A DNA stretch of 8,127 nt from Desulfobacterales bacterium (GTDB lineage: Bacteria; Desulfobacterota; Desulfobacteria; Desulfobacterales; RPRI01): the NCBI GenBank assembly GCA_030689795.1, contig JAUYEO010000366.1:1-8127 (forward strand). Reading direction: 5' to 3'. Made by a program: the position numbers and the translations under genes. The notes under the pieces were generated by a model, which had not been told where the DNA came from, made no database searches, and saw only the letters and a program-made list of their open reading frames with translations. Below are positions 1 to 6,646 of the stretch, in pieces. Positions within the stretch are counted from its first letter, which is position 1, and each line of letters starts with the position of its first letter.

Positions 1-1040
1 AAATCGAGCATGCGTGTGACGCGCGAAAAGTGGTTGTTCGGAAGGGCGTCCGCCGCTGTCTGCGCGGTACGTTCCATGGGCATCGCTACATTCTGGGCAA
101 CCATTCTTTTATGCCTCGCAACCACACCGGGATCATTCACATAGTCTGAAGGATGAAACTCTATAGCCGGGTTGTCGTGCATGAAATCATAAAGATTTCT
201 TGTTCCGATGGCGCTGCTTGCTACAATCTTTCCTTCGTTATACCCCTTTTTCCTGTTTGTAATGACGCCCTTTGAGAAAAGATGCATGATGCTGTCGGTA
301 AGGTACTGGGTGTGTATTCCAAGGTCGTTTTTTCCGGAAAGGGCCATAAGCGTCGCTTTCGGAGTAACGCCGAGACTCAACTGGATTGTCGAGCCGTCGC
401 TTATGAGCCTTGAGATATGCCCGGCTATCATGTTTGCCGCTTAAATATCCGGCAGATCTCCCGCAGTAAGGATCTCCTCCTCATGTTCCACAAAAACATC
501 AACGTCATTGACATGAATGAAGCTTCTCCCCAGCACCCTGGGCATTCTGGGGTTAACCTGCGCTATAACAAGATCGGCTGATGAAGCAGCCGCCAGAGTT
601 ATGTCAACTGAAACACCAAGGCTCATCCAACCGAAATCATCCGGCGGAGAAACCTGGATGAGAGCCACATGAATAGGAAGAAGCCTGCTTTTGAATAAGC
701 GCGGAATGGCGGAAAGGTTTATAGGTGTAATAAAGCGTATATTCCTGGCGAGTCCCCTTGCCTTGGCCGATCCCAGGTAAAACGACCTGATGTTCAGGCT
801 ATGGGTTTTTGTTTTGTTGGCTATCAGGGTCAGCGGGGCGGTTTCGAGGGTAAGCAGACGCACAATCTCGATGTCGGTAAAATTTCCCGAACTTTCCGAC
901 AGAATCCTGACAAGATGCTGGGGCTCTCCGCAGGATGAGCCTATAAATACCCTCTTGCCCGGTTTGATAAGGCTTATCGCTTCAGCGGCGCTTCGTTTAT
1001 TCTCAACATATTTATCAGCCCAGTATTTTGCTGTAGCCAT
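1..1040 (-). pseudogene. Acetyl-CoA hydrolase/CoA-transferase family gene, broken by an in-frame stop and cut by the window edge
   Basis: The family hydrolyses acyl-CoA or transfers CoA between carboxylic acids in the cytoplasm. The start ATG (1038-1040) has AAGGAG four bases upstream. The first 199 codons carry family hallmarks: GKRVFIGSSCGEPQHLV (about 28-44), SAIPRLF, ALIQVSPPDDFGWMSLGVSVDI and RSFIHVNDVDVFVE. A TAA at 443-441 then ends the ORF. Reading on in the same frame gives further family sequence without a visible gap: ISRLISDGSTIQLSLGVTPK, DLGIHTQYLTD, KGVITNRKKGYNEGK, EFHPSDYVNDPG, ADALPNNHF. A single nonsense change therefore explains the break. Family members are usually 430 or more residues, some with a C-terminal GNAT domain, so the 199-residue piece would lack the catalytic half. 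The last 25 or so codons before the edge have several non-conservative residues. A sequencing error at the stop is the main alternative. Exact substrate is unknown. Confidence 0.85.
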
Positions 1041-1063
1041 TTTTCTCCTTCGCTGTATATAAG

Positions 1064-1080
1064 GATAAAAAATTTTTATC
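1064..1080. promoter_or_regulatory. Perfect 8+1+8 AT-rich dyad upstream of the broken CoA-transferase gene
   Basis: GATAAAAA-A-TTTTTATC is a perfect inverted repeat 24 bases upstream of the minus-strand start codon. It could be an operator in the leader or promoter region of that gene. It is AT-rich, so chance occurrence is possible. No regulator is encoded in the window. Confidence 0.3.
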
Positions 1081-1086
1081 TTTTGA

Positions 1087-1147
1087 ATATATCAGGAAAT
1101 AATGAATCACACAGATGCGAAAAACACAATGGCACCATATATCAGGA
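1087..1147. repeat. Two 11-bp direct repeats (ATATATCAGGA) spaced exactly 50 bp
   Basis: ATATATCAGGA occurs at 1087-1097 and 1137-1147 in the divergent intergenic region. The start-to-start distance is 50 bp, close to five helical turns, so both copies face the same side of the DNA. The second copy lies in a small dyad, ATATC-AG-GATAT (1139-1150). This is compatible with paired binding sites of a regulator of either flanking gene, which is inference only. Confidence 0.3.
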
Positions 1148-1199
1148 TATTATTTCAAGTCAACAGGTTCCCATAATAAAAATGGTTCTCAATATTTCC

Positions 1200-1228
1200 T
1201 TGACGGTAGTTGGCTTATAACTTATATA
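1200..1228 (+). promoter_or_regulatory. Sigma70-type promoter for the liv operon
   Basis: TTGACG (1200-1205) and TATATA (1223-1228) are separated by 17 bases, a near-consensus housekeeping promoter. Transcription would start near 1235, leaving a leader of about 78 nt before the ATG at 1313. It is the best promoter-like pair in this intergenic region. AAAAGGAG (1297-1304), eight bases before the ATG, is a strong ribosome binding site. Confidence 0.55.
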
Positions 1229-1312
1229 ACACGTATATTAGCTGAGTAATTATTAAAATTCATAATACTTTCAGGAGTATATTGGTAACTTATAACAAAA
1301 GGAGATAACATT

Positions 1313-2449
1313 ATGAAACTATTTTTAAAATCTTTAGTTCTGATCTTTGGACTTATCATTGTTGCAACCTTCTCTTTTGCGGCGGAAATTAAAATCGGCG
1401 TTGCCGAAGCCCTGACCGGACCAATCGCAAAGTATGGCGTTCCCATTAGAAACGGTTTTACTCTTGCTGCTGAAGAGATTAATGCAGCAGGGGGAATAAA
1501 CGGGAATAAAATTAATCTTATAATTGAAGACGAACAGGGAAAAAAAGAAGAGGCCATCAATGTCTTTAAAAAGTTTATTTTCCAGGACAAAGTTCTGGCG
1601 ATATTCGGTCCCACTCTTTCTAACTCTGCTTTTGCCGCTGATCCTGTTGCAAACGCAAGCAAGACAGTCGTCTTCGGAACATCAAACACAGCAGAAGGTA
1701 TCACCGCCATAGGGACCTATGTATTCAGAAACTCAATCGCTGAAGCCGACATACTTCCGGCAGTCGTAAAAACTTCAAAGAATAAGTTGGGTTTGAAAAA
1801 AGTCGCGATAATGTACGGAAACGATGACTCATTTACCAAGTCAGGCTACGACGTGTTTAAAAAGGCTGTTGATGCCGAAGGTCTCCAGATAGTGGCAACA
1901 GAAACATTTGCAAAAGGGGACATAGATTATTCCGCCCAGCTTACAAAAATTAAAAGCCTGAAACCTGATGCAATAGTCTGCTCCGCGCTTGTCGAGGAAG
2001 CAGCCAATATAGTGCTTCAGGCAAGGAAACTCGGAATACCCGAAAGCGTCAATTTTATAGGAGGAAATGGTTTCAATTCCCCTAAGCTGGCTGAAATTGC
2101 CGGAAAGGCGGCCGAAGGCGTGATAAGCGGAAGCCCCTGGTTTCTGGCTGATCCGAATGCCAAAAATCAGGCTTTCGTGAAGGCATATAAGGCGAAATTC
2201 AGTTCGGATCCTGATCAGTTTGCGGCTCAGGCATACGATGCCCTTTACATAATGTCCGAAGCGTTAAAAAAAATCAAACTGACAGGCAGTATCGACAGTG
2301 ACAGGGATGTCTTAAGGGATGAACTGGCAAAGGTTAAGAATTATAATGGTGTCGGCGGGAAGTTTTCCTTCGATGCGAACAGAGACGCCGAGCAAAAAGG
2401 CAGGGTGCTGATTATAAAGAACGGTAAGTTCACAGTATATTCGGAATAA
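1313..2449 (+). CDS. livK: Branched-chain amino acid ABC transporter, periplasmic substrate-binding protein
   Basis: This 378-residue protein is the periplasmic receptor of a HAAT-family importer (LivJ/LivK type, Peripla_BP_6 fold). Residues 1-23 form a Sec signal peptide: Lys near the N terminus, a hydrophobic core, and likely cleavage at SFA/AE. There is no lipobox cysteine, so the mature protein should be soluble in the periplasm. The mature start EIKIGVAEALTGPIAKYG, EEINAAGGING (about 54-64), IIEDEQGK and FGPTLSNSA (about 98-106) are typical of the family; the last lines the ligand site. Length is normal. It is the first gene of the operon, with its own promoter and strong RBS, and is separated from livH by 178 nt, as often seen when the binding protein is made in excess. 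Substrate is inferred as Leu/Ile/Val or related compounds; HAAT receptors can also bind aromatic or other small carboxylates. Confidence 0.93.
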   Translation: MKLFLKSLVLIFGLIIVATFSFAAEIKIGVAEALTGPIAKYGVPIRNGFTLAAEEINAAGGINGNKINLIIEDEQGKKEEAINVFKKFIFQDKVLAIFGPTLSNSAFAADPVANASKTVVFGTSNTAEGITAIGTYVFRNSIAEADILPAVVKTSKNKLGLKKVAIMYGNDDSFTKSGYDVFKKAVDAEGLQIVATETFAKGDIDYSAQLTKIKSLKPDAIVCSALVEEAANIVLQARKLGIPESVNFIGGNGFNSPKLAEIAGKAAEGVISGSPWFLADPNAKNQAFVKAYKAKFSSDPDQFAAQAYDALYIMSEALKKIKLTGSIDSDRDVLRDELAKVKNYNGVGGKFSFDANRDAEQKGRVLIIKNGKFTVYSE

Positions 2450-2491
2450 CTTCCGTGCCCGGTGACAGGTAGTTAGATCTCTTTTCATATA

Positions 2492-2567
2492 AGACTGAAG
2501 GGAAATAGACTGAAGGCTGAAGGGGAATTGACTGATTTTATCCTTTGGCCTTCGGTCTTCAGTCTAT
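2492..2567 (+). repeat. Imperfect 19-bp inverted repeat with short direct repeats between livK and livH
   Basis: The arms 2505-2523 and 2549-2567 pair at 17 of 19 positions around a 25-nt loop. The unit AGACTGAAGG also occurs as a direct repeat at 2492-2501 and 2507-2516. No T-run follows the right arm, so it is not a standard intrinsic terminator. It could stabilise the 3' end of the livK message, reduce readthrough into livH, or be a copy of a dispersed intergenic repeat. Confidence 0.6.
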
Positions 2568-2627
2568 CAGCCTGTGCAGTTCTAATGCGGCTCAAAAGCT
2601 GTTTTATAAATTATAAAGAGGTAAGAA

Positions 2628-3509
2628 TTGTTTTTACAGCAAATAGCAAACGCTCTTGCGCTTTCTGCGGTTTACTCACTTTTTGCCATAGGGTTTACCC
2701 TTATCTTCGGTGTTCTTGAAGTCATAACGCTTGCTCACGGCGCCGTATTCATGATGGGCGCCTTTGCCGGACTGATTGCCGTGACAAAATTTAATGCCGG
2801 TCTGGCTTCAACCCTCCTGGTCAGTATGATCGTTTCAGGGCTTGCGGGCTATTTAATTGACCTGATTGCCGTCGGGCCTTTAAGAAAAAGGAAATTCCAC
2901 CACCTTGCGCCGATGATTGCAACTATCGGCTGTGCAACTATCATTACCAGCACATACCAGGGAATTTTCGGCGCTGAAGCGTACAGGTTCCCCTTTGATT
3001 TCGTTCCGTCAACATCATATGACATCGTCGGAATTCAGCTTACATTGCTCCAGCTTATAATCATAGGCATATCCCTCTTTCTGATGGTCGTCCTTATTTT
3101 CTTTCTTAATAAAACAAGATGGGGCAAGGCTGTCCGTGCAGTTGCTGAAAACCCCAGAACAGCCGCACTGCTCGGGATCCCGGTTGAACAGGTATTCCGG
3201 CTGACAATGTCGATCTCGTCGGCATTTGGAGGGGCTGCCGGCGTCCTCACAGGCCTGAATTTCAATACGATTCACACATTCATGGGTGGGCCTATTCTTC
3301 ACAGAGGAATTGCCGTCATTATTCTCGGAGGGATGGGTGACATCAGGGGGGCTATGGCCGGAGGATTAATCCTCGGTTTTTCGGAAATCTTAAGCGTTGC
3401 TTACATATCCTCGGATTTCAGAGACGCGATTTCTTTCGGCCTTTTATTCCTGATTCTTCTTGTAAGGCCTTCCGGTATCTTTGGAAAAGTAATCGAGAGG
3501 AAAGGGTAA
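2628..3509 (+). CDS. livH: Branched-chain amino acid ABC transporter permease LivH
   Basis: This 293-residue integral inner-membrane permease is one half of the transport channel. The start is TTG at 2628, chosen because AGAGGT (2617-2622) lies five bases upstream and the translation then begins in typical LivH style (FLQQIANALALSAVYSLFAIG). Hydrophobic segments run through the protein. The N-terminal AIGFTLIFGVLEVITLAHGA (about 20-39) is a LivH hallmark. The cytoplasmic ABC-contact (EAA) loop is near 172-207, around AVAENPRTAALLGIPVEQVF. AVIILGGMGDIRGAMAGGLI (about 229-248) is the conserved C-terminal segment. Length is normal. Its stop codon is two bases from the livM start, so the two permeases are almost certainly cotranslated. 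Confidence 0.93.
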   Translation: MFLQQIANALALSAVYSLFAIGFTLIFGVLEVITLAHGAVFMMGAFAGLIAVTKFNAGLASTLLVSMIVSGLAGYLIDLIAVGPLRKRKFHHLAPMIATIGCATIITSTYQGIFGAEAYRFPFDFVPSTSYDIVGIQLTLLQLIIIGISLFLMVVLIFFLNKTRWGKAVRAVAENPRTAALLGIPVEQVFRLTMSISSAFGGAAGVLTGLNFNTIHTFMGGPILHRGIAVIILGGMGDIRGAMAGGLILGFSEILSVAYISSDFRDAISFGLLFLILLVRPSGIFGKVIERKG

Positions 3510-3511
3510 TA

Positions 3512-4381
3512 ATGCCCGAGTTAATAACATCCTTCTGGCAGACATATAATACCCTTTTTTATACTGTTTTTGTTCACGGGATGCTTGCCCTTTCAATTTA
3601 CATCACTCTTTCCTGCGGGCAGCTATCACTCGGAAATGCGGCGTTTATGGGCATCGGAGCTTACACGGCCGCTCTTTTAACCATGAAGGCCGGCGCTCCG
3701 TTCGGAATCAGCCTGATAGCAGGCGGTTTTTTACCGGCGGTTGTCGCCCTCATTATAGGGATACCGACACTCCGCCTTTCAGGTGTTTACCTTGCGATGG
3801 CAACCCTCGGATTTGGCGAGGTCGTAAGGGTGGTGATTTTAAACATGGAGATTACCGGCGGATCTCTCGGGTTAAACGGTGTGCCTTTAAAGACGGAACT
3901 CTGGCATCTGATTCTCGTTATGGGGATTCTGATTTATTTTTTCATAAAGCTTAGAAACTCGAGGTTCGGAAGAATACTTGAAGCAATAAATGAAGACGAA
4001 GTGGCTGCCTCTGTAATGGGAATAAGAGCAACTTATTACAAAGTATGGGCATTTGCAATCGGGGCTTTTATTGCCGGTGTTGCAGGGGGGCTCAATGCAC
4101 ACTTTACCTTTTTCATATCACCGAGAGAGTATGGTTTTGAACCTGCTGTCGATATACTTACATTCGCCGTACTGGGCGGGACAAGAACATTATGGGGCCC
4201 GCTTGCCGGAAGCACTATCCTGACAATACTCCCCGAACTCTTCAGATTTTTAGGACCGTACAGACTTGCATTAAACGGCATTATCCTTGTTCTTGTTGTT
4301 TTATATCTCCCCAACGGAATTGTTAACAGGGACACATTTACAAACCTGAAAAGATTTTTTAAAAAAGAGGAAAATGCTTAA
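3512..4381 (+). CDS. livM: Branched-chain amino acid ABC transporter permease LivM
   Basis: This 289-residue inner-membrane permease is the partner of LivH. Family hallmarks are LSCGQLSLGNAAFMGIGAY (about 33-51), RLSGVYLAMATLGFGEVVR (about 88-106) and the TGGSLGLNGVP turn (about 115-125). The cytoplasmic EAA loop is near 158-195, and AVLGGTRTLWGPLAG (about 219-233) is conserved near the end. The start follows the livH stop by two bases, with AGAGGAAAGGG upstream. The last eight bases overlap livG. The protein is shorter than E. coli LivM, which carries an N-terminal extension, but matches the common short form. The basic tail (KRFFKKEE) is probably cytoplasmic. Confidence 0.93.
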   Translation: MPELITSFWQTYNTLFYTVFVHGMLALSIYITLSCGQLSLGNAAFMGIGAYTAALLTMKAGAPFGISLIAGGFLPAVVALIIGIPTLRLSGVYLAMATLGFGEVVRVVILNMEITGGSLGLNGVPLKTELWHLILVMGILIYFFIKLRNSRFGRILEAINEDEVAASVMGIRATYYKVWAFAIGAFIAGVAGGLNAHFTFFISPREYGFEPAVDILTFAVLGGTRTLWGPLAGSTILTILPELFRFLGPYRLALNGIILVLVVLYLPNGIVNRDTFTNLKRFFKKEENA

Positions 4382-5138
4382 GGGAGAGCACATCACAAAA
4401 GATTTTGGCGGATTAAGAGTTCTCGGGGATGTATCCTTTGAAGTAAAAGAGGGTTTGATCTTCGGATTAATCGGGCCTAACGGGGCGGGAAAGACCACTG
4501 TTTTCAACATAATAAGCGGCCTTTTAAAACCAACCTCAGGCAGAGTGACATTTGACGGCAGAGATATCACAAACCGTCCGCCCTACGAAATAACAGGATA
4601 TGGCATAAGCAGAACATTCCAGAATATAAGAGTTTTCAGGGAGATGACTCTTCTCGAAAATGTGCTCGTAGGTATGCACAGACTTTTTTCCTACTCCGCT
4701 TTCTCCATGTTCTTTGACCTTCCAAAAAAAAGAAGCGAAGAAAAGGATCTGAGGGAGAAAGCCTTTGAAATTCTTTCAATTGTCCGTTTGACCGAAAAAG
4801 CCGATTTGAAGGCTGAAAGCCTTTCGTACGGGGAACAGAGAAAACTTGAGCTTGCAAGGGCGCTCGCAACCGAACCGAAACTTCTCCTTATAGATGAACC
4901 TGCGGCAGGAATGAATCCTGCGGAAACAGAAGAGTTGATGGAGGAAATTGTTCATATAAACGGCAAAGGGTACACAATCTGCCTGATTGAGCATGACATG
5001 AAAGTGGTGATGGGTATATGCAGCCATATCGCAGTCCTTAATTTCGGCGAACTTATAGCAGAAGGCTCCCCTGATGATATAAAAGCAAACCCGGAAGTGA
5101 TAGAAGCATACCTTGGAAAGGAAGAGCTGAGTGCTTGA
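4374..5138 (+). CDS. livG: Branched-chain amino acid ABC transporter ATP-binding protein LivG
   Basis: This 254-residue cytoplasmic ATPase is one of the two that power the importer. All nucleotide-binding motifs are intact: Walker A GPNGAGKT (34-41), Q-loop Gln83 in TFQN, signature LSYGEQ (150-155), Walker B LLLIDEP (170-176) with catalytic Glu175, D-loop AAGMNP, and H-loop His207. The C-terminal segment ending EVIEAYLG is typical of LivG. The ATG is inside the end of livM (ATGCTTAA, 8-nt overlap), with AAGAGG three bases upstream, a short spacer that suggests translational coupling. Its own end overlaps livF by eight bases. Confidence 0.95.
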   Translation: MLKGEHITKDFGGLRVLGDVSFEVKEGLIFGLIGPNGAGKTTVFNIISGLLKPTSGRVTFDGRDITNRPPYEITGYGISRTFQNIRVFREMTLLENVLVGMHRLFSYSAFSMFFDLPKKRSEEKDLREKAFEILSIVRLTEKADLKAESLSYGEQRKLELARALATEPKLLLIDEPAAGMNPAETEELMEEIVHINGKGYTICLIEHDMKVVMGICSHIAVLNFGELIAEGSPDDIKANPEVIEAYLGKEELSA

Positions 5139-5835
5139 ACTAAGAGATATCTACACGAACTACGATCACATCCGGGCATTGAAAGGGATATCCCTCACCG
5201 TCCGGGAAGGAGAAATTGTCGCGTTAATAGGCGCAAACGGCGCCGGAAAAAGCACAACTTTAAACACAATATCGGGAATCGTAAAGGCTGCAAAAGGGGC
5301 CGTCTTATATAATGATAAAAATATCACAAAAAGTTCCACCCACTCAATTGTCAAAGGTGGAATTGTTCAGGTGCCTGAAGGGCGGGCGATACTTACAACT
5401 TTAAAAGTCATTGAAAATCTTGAACTCGGGGCATTCATAAGGAAGGATTCCCATCAGATTAAAAATGATATTGAATCGGTATTTTCCCGTTTTCCCATAC
5501 TTGAAAAGAGAGCAAACCAGCTCGCCGGAACCCTTTCCGGAGGGGAACAGCAGATGCTTGCAATCGGAAGGGCTCTGATGGCAAAACCAAAGATACTCCT
5601 TCTCGATGAGCCTTCCATGGGGCTTGCTCCTCTTGTAGTCAAGGGGATATTCGGCATTATCCGGGAGATTAACAGGGAAGGAACAAGCATCCTCATCGTT
5701 GAACAGAATGCAAGAATGGCGCTTCAGATAAGCAACAGGGGATATGTGCTGGAAACAGGCCGCATTGTCCTTGAAGACAGTTCCGCAAGCCTCCTGACCA
5801 ACAAAAAAGTAATCGAAGCCTACCTGGGAGGGTGA
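5131..5835 (+). CDS. livF: Branched-chain amino acid ABC transporter ATP-binding protein LivF
   Basis: This 234-residue second ATPase would pair with LivG. Motifs are Walker A GANGAGKST (34-42), the LivF-typical QVPEGR (80-85), signature LSGGEQQ (135-141) and Walker B ILLLDEP (155-161). The switch-loop position holds Gln192 in VEQN rather than His; this is normal for LivF and not a defect. The start is GTG at 5131, overlapping the livG stop (GTGCTTGA), with AAGGAAG six bases upstream. It ends in the usual VIEAYLGG. It closes the liv operon, and the remnant of a HigB-like toxin follows with no gap and in the same frame. Confidence 0.95.
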   Translation: MLELRDIYTNYDHIRALKGISLTVREGEIVALIGANGAGKSTTLNTISGIVKAAKGAVLYNDKNITKSSTHSIVKGGIVQVPEGRAILTTLKVIENLELGAFIRKDSHQIKNDIESVFSRFPILEKRANQLAGTLSGGEQQMLAIGRALMAKPKILLLDEPSMGLAPLVVKGIFGIIREINREGTSILIVEQNARMALQISNRGYVLETGRIVLEDSSASLLTNKKVIEAYLGG

Positions 5836-5916
5836 GAAAAAAGCTTCAGACCCTTGCCATCTTTTGAGTGGGTTGAAGGCGAGGCGCTTCGAATCGATCT
5901 TGAACAATACCACTGA
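5836..5916 (+). pseudogene. higB: C-terminal remnant of a HigB/RelE-like toxin gene
   Basis: Directly after the livF stop, in the same frame, 26 codons run to a TGA at 5914-5916. The last 17 residues (from 5863), FEWVEGEALRIDLEQYH, fit the C terminus of HigB-family mRNA interferases, which typically ends F-x-W-x-x-G-x-A-x-x-(V/I)-(D/E)-(I/L)-x-x-Y-H and is followed at once by a HigA gene. No ATG or other plausible start and no catalytic core lie upstream, because livF fills that space. A full HigB is about 90-95 residues, so more than three quarters is missing. The higA RBS GAGG (5915-5918) overlaps this stop codon, as in an intact higBA pair. The short length limits certainty. Confidence 0.6.
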
Positions 5917-5927
5917 GGATTAGAGAT

Positions 5928-6227
5928 ATGGAAGAATATTTTGTTAAACGTCCTTTAAAAAGACCCCCGGTTCATCCGGGCGAAATACTGCGGGAAGATG
6001 TGCTTAAGCCTCTTGGCTTGTCGGTCAGCGAAGCAGCCAAGCGCCTCGGGGTTTCTCGCCAGCAGTTGCACCGGATTCTGGCCTGTACTCATCCGATTAC
6101 TACAGAGATGGCTCTTAGAATCGGTAAGTTTGCAGGCAATGGACCAGGGCTATGGTTGCGTATGCAGCAGGCATATGATTTATGGTATACCGAAACAGAA
6201 GTTTGCGGATGTGCTTTCAAAAATTGA
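5928..6227 (+). CDS. higA: HigA-like antitoxin, XRE-type helix-turn-helix protein
   Basis: This 99-residue DNA-binding antitoxin belongs to the HigA family, which neutralises a HigB RNase and represses its own operon. RPPVHPGEILREDVLKPLGL (about 12-31) is the family signature. It is followed by the helix-turn-helix SVSEAAKRLGVSRQQLHRIL (about 32-51), then ITTEMALRIGKFAGNGPGLWLRMQQAYDLW (about 57-86). GAGG (5915-5918) lies nine bases before the ATG. After YDLWYTE the tail TEVCGCAFKN does not look like the family. Removing one A from the run at 6193-6195 gives EQKFADVLSKIE and onward to a TGA near 6256, which fits better. The DNA-binding half is intact, so repressor activity could remain. Its cognate toxin is only a fragment. 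Confidence 0.85.
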   Translation: MEEYFVKRPLKRPPVHPGEILREDVLKPLGLSVSEAAKRLGVSRQQLHRILACTHPITTEMALRIGKFAGNGPGLWLRMQQAYDLWYTETEVCGCAFKN

Positions 6228-6410
6228 AACATCCGCCACAACGAGCTGTAATGCCTGACTGCATATTTCCAACCTTCCATAATCTGACGTACTTATGAGC
6301 CTTTCGAATAACCGCCCCACTTTTCAAACATGAAAGCCTCTTACCTGAAGCTCCTCTAGTTCGATAGCTTTTCCTCGTCAGTCAATTATTTAGAACCGAA
6401 ATTGAGTTTT

Positions 6411-6602
6411 TTATTGAAGATTGTGCCAATATTTCAATTGGTTTTCCGCTATGCTTATATTTTGATGAACGTCCCCTAAGTACCCCCCAGAAGTATGGAT
6501 CGTTACCCAATATCCCCCCAATAAGTTATCACGACCAGGTCCCATTCGACCCAAACCCATAATACAAGCATTATTCAAGTTTAAAAGTTTAAGACGTCCC
6601 AT
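6411..6602 (-). CDS. Possible small ORF of unknown function
   Basis: A 63-residue ORF has an ATG at 6602-6600 and a good-looking ribosome binding site, GGAGGG (6613-6608), five bases upstream. The product is unlike any family I recognise. It starts MGRLKLLNLNN and is rich in Gly, Asn and Leu, with no clear membrane span or motif. The frame stays open for roughly 36 codons upstream of the ATG, so the ATG may sit inside a larger decayed frame. Several G-runs on this strand give the Gly-Gly pairs. It may be a chance ORF in transposon-end sequence. Confidence 0.2.
   Translation of the reverse strand: MGRLKLLNLNNACIMGLGRMGPGRDNLLGGYWVTIHTSGGYLGDVHQNISIAENQLKYWHNLQ
6594..6600. repeat. ACGTCCC repeat, second copy, beside a tandem AAGTTTAA pair
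   Basis: ACGTCCC occurs at 6469-6475 and again here in the same orientation, 125 bp apart. The second copy is adjacent to AAGTTTAA twice in tandem (6577-6592). On the minus strand this reads GGGACGT followed by TTAAACTT units. I associate such sequence with ends of IS200-like or REP-transposase elements, but only from memory. Confidence 0.3.
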
Positions 6603-6646
6603 AAATACCCTCCAAGTTGGAAAAAGGCTCTTGTGATCACCGACAA

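Noticed and set aside
208..444. 78-residue plus-strand ORF
   Set aside because: It lies opposite the C-terminal part of the CoA-transferase family gene, whose antisense reading has strong family similarity. It has no plausible RBS or motif.
1222..1710. 162-residue minus-strand ORF across the liv promoter and livK start
   Set aside because: It is antisense to a clear signal peptide and binding-protein domain; a shadow frame.
5755..5835. Missing His in the LivF switch loop as a defect
   Set aside because: Gln in VEQN at this position is usual for LivF proteins.
5844..5878. Hairpin CTTCA-g-ACCC with GGGT-TGAAG after livF
   Set aside because: The stem has a bulge and no T-run follows, and the same bases encode the higB remnant. 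Not called as a terminator.
5401..5913. 170-residue minus-strand ORF opposite livF
   Set aside because: It is antisense to intact LivF motifs and the higB remnant, with no recognisable domain.
6474..6530. G-quadruplex on the minus strand
   Set aside because: Four G-runs exist, but one loop is about 17 nt, so stability is doubtful.
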